64,000 bases of DNA from Chondrinema litorale. GTDB taxonomy: Bacteria; Bacteroidota; Bacteroidia; Cytophagales; Flammeovirgaceae. The stretch covers positions 248,001 through 312,000 of the forward strand of contig NZ_CP111045.1 of NCBI RefSeq assembly GCF_026250525.1, read 5' to 3'. Under the pieces are notes generated by a model. That model was not told the origin of the DNA. It made no database searches and saw only the letters and a list, made by a program, of their open reading frames with translations. The position numbers and the translations under genes were made by a program. The stretch's first letter is position 1, and every line of letters begins with the position of its first letter. Positions 61,403 to 64,000 of the stretch are shown here, piece by piece.

Positions 61403-61533
61403 GTGCCTAACGCCTAGGGCAGCCGTAGCCTGGCTTGTTAGCTGTTTTACTTTCATTTATCGTTTTAGCTACTTAGAGTAACTAATATGCAAGCTCTGTT
61501 TTTCTAGGGTGAGGGCTGAGCGATGTTGGCTAG
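61403..61533 (-). other. attC-like site 13 (compact inner palindrome)
   Basis: GTGCCTAACGCCTAGGGC and GCCTGGCTTGTTAGCTG (61403-61445) form a compact palindrome; GCCTAAC is an exact RYYYAAC core. A second R''-like GATGTTGGCTAG ends at 61533. Either one long or two nested sites. Confidence 0.65.
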
Positions 61534-61539
61534 TAGTTT

Positions 61540-62034
61540 TTATTTCATTATCCTTTTCATTTCAATCAGATGCTTACTCACAAATGCAATCTCTGGAAAC
61601 TTCTCAGCATTCTTGCTTTTCTCAATCCGAATTGGCAATTCAGCTTTGTAGTATTCAAGAATTTGCTCAATATCATTTAAGTAAGAATATCCAGCTGATA
61701 TGAAGTTAGAAATCAAATCTAGGGAACCTATCTTTTCAAAAGCTGAATTCTTGTCGGTATAATGGCATTCAATCATTCTTTGATCAACTGCATACGTTAA
61801 GTCTTCCCATGATCCGAAACGAGTACCAAAAAACTGTCCTAATTCATAATCGATCATTTCAGGTTTTGAGTGCTTACAAAAAGCCATAAAAGTCAAATTA
61901 TAGTAAGTGTTGAATTTACCAGTCATCAATGCGCCAAGATAATCTCCGTTACCCAATCTTATTGCTAAACAATCGCCTAGTTTATACTTCACAAGCCTGC
62001 CTCTTACTTTGTCTGGAGAACTCTGTTTTATCAT
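61540..62034 (-). CDS. Imm26-like immunity-type protein, cassette gene
   Basis: 164 residues, cytosolic. The start VKYKLGDCLAIRLGNGDYLG resembles the Imm26 pattern (K.GD.FAI.L..G.Y..G), with later SWEDLTYAVDQRM. Assignment is by pattern and weak. A helical C terminus with LISNFISAGYSYLND follows. Confidence 0.55.
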   Translation of the reverse strand: MIKQSSPDKVRGRLVKYKLGDCLAIRLGNGDYLGALMTGKFNTYYNLTFMAFCKHSKPEMIDYELGQFFGTRFGSWEDLTYAVDQRMIECHYTDKNSAFEKIGSLDLISNFISAGYSYLNDIEQILEYYKAELPIRIEKSKNAEKFPEIAFVSKHLIEMKRIMK

Positions 62035-62063
62035 AATCTTTTAACTTATGGTCTTTTTCAATT

Positions 62064-62155
62064 ACTGCCAACGCCAGCATATAAAGCGTTCGGCAGTCAA
62101 TTTAATAATTTACCGACAAATTCTGCTGGCATGATTTATATGCATTGTTGCGTGC
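62064..62155 (-). other. attC-like site 14
   Basis: ACTGCCAACGCCAGCATATA AAGCGTTCGGCAG and CTGCTGGCATGATTTATATG CATTGTTGCGTGC pair over ~28 bp with bulges. The clearest such palindrome in the array. Confidence 0.7.
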
Positions 62156-62156
62156 T

Positions 62157-62381
62157 TTACACCTTTCCTTCAGCATACAATCGGGTTTCCACAAAACCAA
62201 ACTGAGCTCCAAATTCAAAGATCAGCTCATCTGACATTGAAGATTCTAATTCCACGAAAAGAACTTCGTCATCAGTTGTTCTGATAAAAGTCAAATCAGT
62301 TCCATTCCTTTTATTGAATTTTTCGATTTCCTGTTTCAACTCATCAGGAAAATTTGTCATTATTCGGAATCTATATTTCAT
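62157..62381 (-). CDS. Small protein, second gene of a two-gene cassette
   Basis: 74 residues from the chosen start MKYRFRIMTNFPDELKQEIE; a longer frame begins at 62426 inside the upstream gene and is less likely. It is alpha/beta with TDLTFIRTTDDEVLFVELES. No family. The start overlaps the stop of the 184-residue gene by 11 bp. Confidence 0.6.
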   Translation of the reverse strand: MKYRFRIMTNFPDELKQEIEKFNKRNGTDLTFIRTTDDEVLFVELESSMSDELIFEFGAQFGFVETRLYAEGKV

Positions 62382-62925
62382 ACCACTCAACTTTCCACAA
62401 ATCACTAATAAGGGCCGACTCTCCATTTACGTTAATTAATACTAGCGTGCTTTTAAAAATATTAAAGGCATATTTGTAGTAATCTGTGCCATTAAGGTAA
62501 ACCGATTGTTTTGCATCCAGCTTTGGCATTTTCTTGTGAAGAAATTCTTTAGATTTATCATTCAAATAATTATAGAACTTATTTAACATATAAGAGTCAG
62601 CACTAAAAAGGACATGAATTGGGATTTCAATTTCATCCCTCCAGTCAGTTGTAATTTGTACCTTTGAAGCGCCATATCTTTTTTCGAATCTAATATTACA
62701 ATCTTGATATTGTAATATTCTTAATCTCATTTTACTACGAAAAACATTAGCTCCATAAGAAGTGCCTAGTGTTACTAAATGCCACTTATCAAATTCTTCC
62801 GAAGGAGTTGTGAGGGCTTGAGTTTCATTATCAAAAACAAAATCGCTTGAAACAAATTTTTTAGCACTATTAAAAGCACTCTCAAACTCTTCTTTTCTAA
62901 TATTTTTCAGATTAAGTGTTTTCAT
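62371..62925 (-). CDS. Uncharacterised protein, first gene of a two-gene cassette
   Basis: 184 residues, cytosolic (NIRKEEFESAFNSAKKFVSS, CNIRFEKRYGASKVQITTDW, YYKYAFNIFKSTLVLINVNG). No family recognised. It is flanked by attC-like sites 14 and 15 and is coupled to the 74-residue gene downstream. Confidence 0.65.
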   Translation of the reverse strand: MKTLNLKNIRKEEFESAFNSAKKFVSSDFVFDNETQALTTPSEEFDKWHLVTLGTSYGANVFRSKMRLRILQYQDCNIRFEKRYGASKVQITTDWRDEIEIPIHVLFSADSYMLNKFYNYLNDKSKEFLHKKMPKLDAKQSVYLNGTDYYKYAFNIFKSTLVLINVNGESALISDLWKVEWYEI

Positions 62926-62937
62926 TTAGTCGGTATT

Positions 62938-63103
62938 GCACATAACGTCCTGTCTAAAATATGTAAAGATCTAAGTTAGCACTTTCCTTTCCTATTTGAA
63001 AAGCCAAGCCTTAAAAAATCAATCAATTCTGGCTGCTGTTGCAGGTAACCACTGTCCATCCAAGTCTCACCAAAACCCCTATTGAATTTGCATTTTGTTA
63101 GCC
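62938..63103 (-). other. attC-like site 15
   Basis: GCACATAACGTCCTGTC at the left and GCATTTTGTTAGCCTCC at the right. The stop codon of the next gene (TTA at 63098-63100 on the plus strand) lies inside the GTTAGCC core. Confidence 0.6.
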
Positions 63104-64000
63104 TCCGTTTTTTCCCTTACATATTTCTAAAAAGTCAAATTTATATGTTAAAATAACTCTAATTGGTTTTCCAAAGTGTTTTCCAGGAATCCATTGATTT
63201 TTGAGATTAGTTAGCAAATCAATCATAGGGTTAATATATTTTTCAACACTTTCTGTTTGATATTTACTATCAGATTCTTTAATACCTGTCAAGGTTCCAT
63301 TTTTTTCAACAATGAAGTCTATATAAATTGACTCAGTATATTTCTTGAATCTTTTGGGTTCAATATTAAGTTGTTCAATTATCAAATTATTTAGTGAATC
63401 AATACCATACTTGAATGTAGGCATTTGGGAGACTTTAATATAAGTATCTTCGTAGCTACATGATTTTTGAGGGAGTAAATATTTTTCTGGATTCTTGATT
63501 CCTTTCTTAAGCTTATTTAATGACCATGTATACAGCTTTTCAGTTTCTTCCCAGCAAATGTCACTATCTATAATACTACCTTTTATTACTTTATTTTCTA
63601 TGGGTAAAAAGTATTCACCACAATTAGATATTGAATAATCATCTTCACTTTCAGTTGTTAAGTTTGATTCTTCATGTTCCCATCCTTGAGAGAGATTTAT
63701 TACCCATGTAGTCCCTAATGGAAATGTTTCAATGTATGGTCTACACAAATTACCTTTATCACCAAATATTCTAATTTCTGTTTTGACTTCTTTTCCTTTA
63801 AGGATTTCAATTATTTCAGCATTTATGCCTACTTTCATAGAATCTCGATATTGTAAGTTCTTAACAATGTAATTATTAACTCTAATTATTGCCGTTAACT
63901 TTGCTTTTTTGCTAGTTTTAAGAAAAGGACCAGCAGAACCACAATCACATGCTTCTAAATTAATCCATGGAAAAATCATTATTAAAAGAATAGCATATCT
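63098..64000 (-). CDS. Secreted protein with NTR/TIMP-like and TonB-C-like regions (partial, start beyond right edge)
   Basis: The frame stays open past the first ATG (63979) to the right edge (RYAILLIMIFPWINLEACDCG), so the signal peptide starts outside the window and the gene is 5'-truncated here. The mature part begins CDCGSAGPFL, typical of netrin/TIMP-like secreted proteins (Cys at start, GNLCRPY later). The C-terminal ~90 residues (YIDFIVEKNGTLTGIKESDS, KNQWIPGKHFGKPIRVILTY) resemble a TonB C-terminal-type domain. Stop overlaps attC-like site 15. Confidence 0.7.
   Translation of the reverse strand, partial: RYAILLIMIFPWINLEACDCGSAGPFLKTSKKAKLTAIIRVNNYIVKNLQYRDSMKVGINAEIIEILKGKEVKTEIRIFGDKGNLCRPYIETFPLGTTWVINLSQGWEHEESNLTTESEDDYSISNCGEYFLPIENKVIKGSIIDSDICWEETEKLYTWSLNKLKKGIKNPEKYLLPQKSCSYEDTYIKVSQMPTFKYGIDSLNNLIIEQLNIEPKRFKKYTESIYIDFIVEKNGTLTGIKESDSKYQTESVEKYINPMIDLLTNLKNQWIPGKHFGKPIRVILTYKFDFLEICKGKNGG

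Overview
The window looks like the chromosome of a low-GC gliding-type member of the Bacteroidota, most likely Cytophagales (Flammeovirga/Fulvivirga-like). Pointers are several secreted proteins with C-terminal type IX secretion (T9SS) sorting domains, FtsX-like permeases with the N-terminal permease prefix domain typical of this group, a DUF6443/RHS protein, weak ribosome binding sites, and TAnnTTTG promoter elements of the Bacteroidota sigma factor. No rRNA, tRNA or CRISPR was seen.

Layout. 1-8.3 kb: the tail of one YD/RHS-repeat protein, then a 2388-residue RHS polymorphic-toxin candidate with a putative lipoprotein partner, closed by a strong terminator and followed by a decayed RelE/HigB-type toxin remnant. 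8.7-20 kb (minus strand): a DUF3857/transglutaminase-like pair, a zinc-ribbon protein, a membrane protein apparently split by a frameshift, a membrane adenylate/guanylate cyclase, an amidohydrolase with a truncated TolB-like neighbour fused to a transposase tail, a decayed TPR gene, a polysaccharide deacetylase and a DUF418 membrane protein. 20.1-22.4 kb: a degraded IS91-like element carrying a tyrosine recombinase. 22.4-29.7 kb: an AT-rich, gene-poor zone with remnants and several very small conserved-looking genes plus an AraC regulator. 29.7-35.5 kb: a frameshifted Ca2+/Na+ antiporter, a lipoprotein, an alpha/beta hydrolase with a beta-barrel partner, and a membrane AraC regulator. 35.9-42.2 kb (plus strand): two large T9SS cargo proteins, one with a sulfatase-modifying-factor fold and tandem repeats, one an esterase with Fn3 and golvesin-like modules. 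42.4-43.7 kb: an intact ISAs1-family IS with perfect ends and a target duplication. 43.7-49.3 kb: a PadR regulator and two FtsX/MacB-type permeases with a palindromic candidate operator.

49.5-64 kb is the most unusual part. At least 17 genes, all on the minus strand and mostly without known function (SMI1/KNR4, HAD, YcxB-like, Imm26-like, TIM-barrel isomerase and many small secreted or cytosolic unknowns), are separated by imperfect palindromes that begin with an AACG-type core and end with a GTTRGC/GTTATGC/GTTGGGT-type core. This is the architecture of integron gene cassettes with attC sites. Gene orientation predicts that any integron integrase and attI lie beyond the right edge; none is in the window, so the segment is at present best described as an attC-like cassette cluster.

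A second hidden layer is a family of about 46-bp dispersed repeats, all in the same orientation, found six or seven times between 23 and 49.5 kb. They sit next to the 3' ends of minus-strand genes, and one copy is split by the ISAs1 element. A different 120-400 bp repeat with a decayed coding remnant occurs at 22.5 kb and again inside the cassette array at 55.1 kb.
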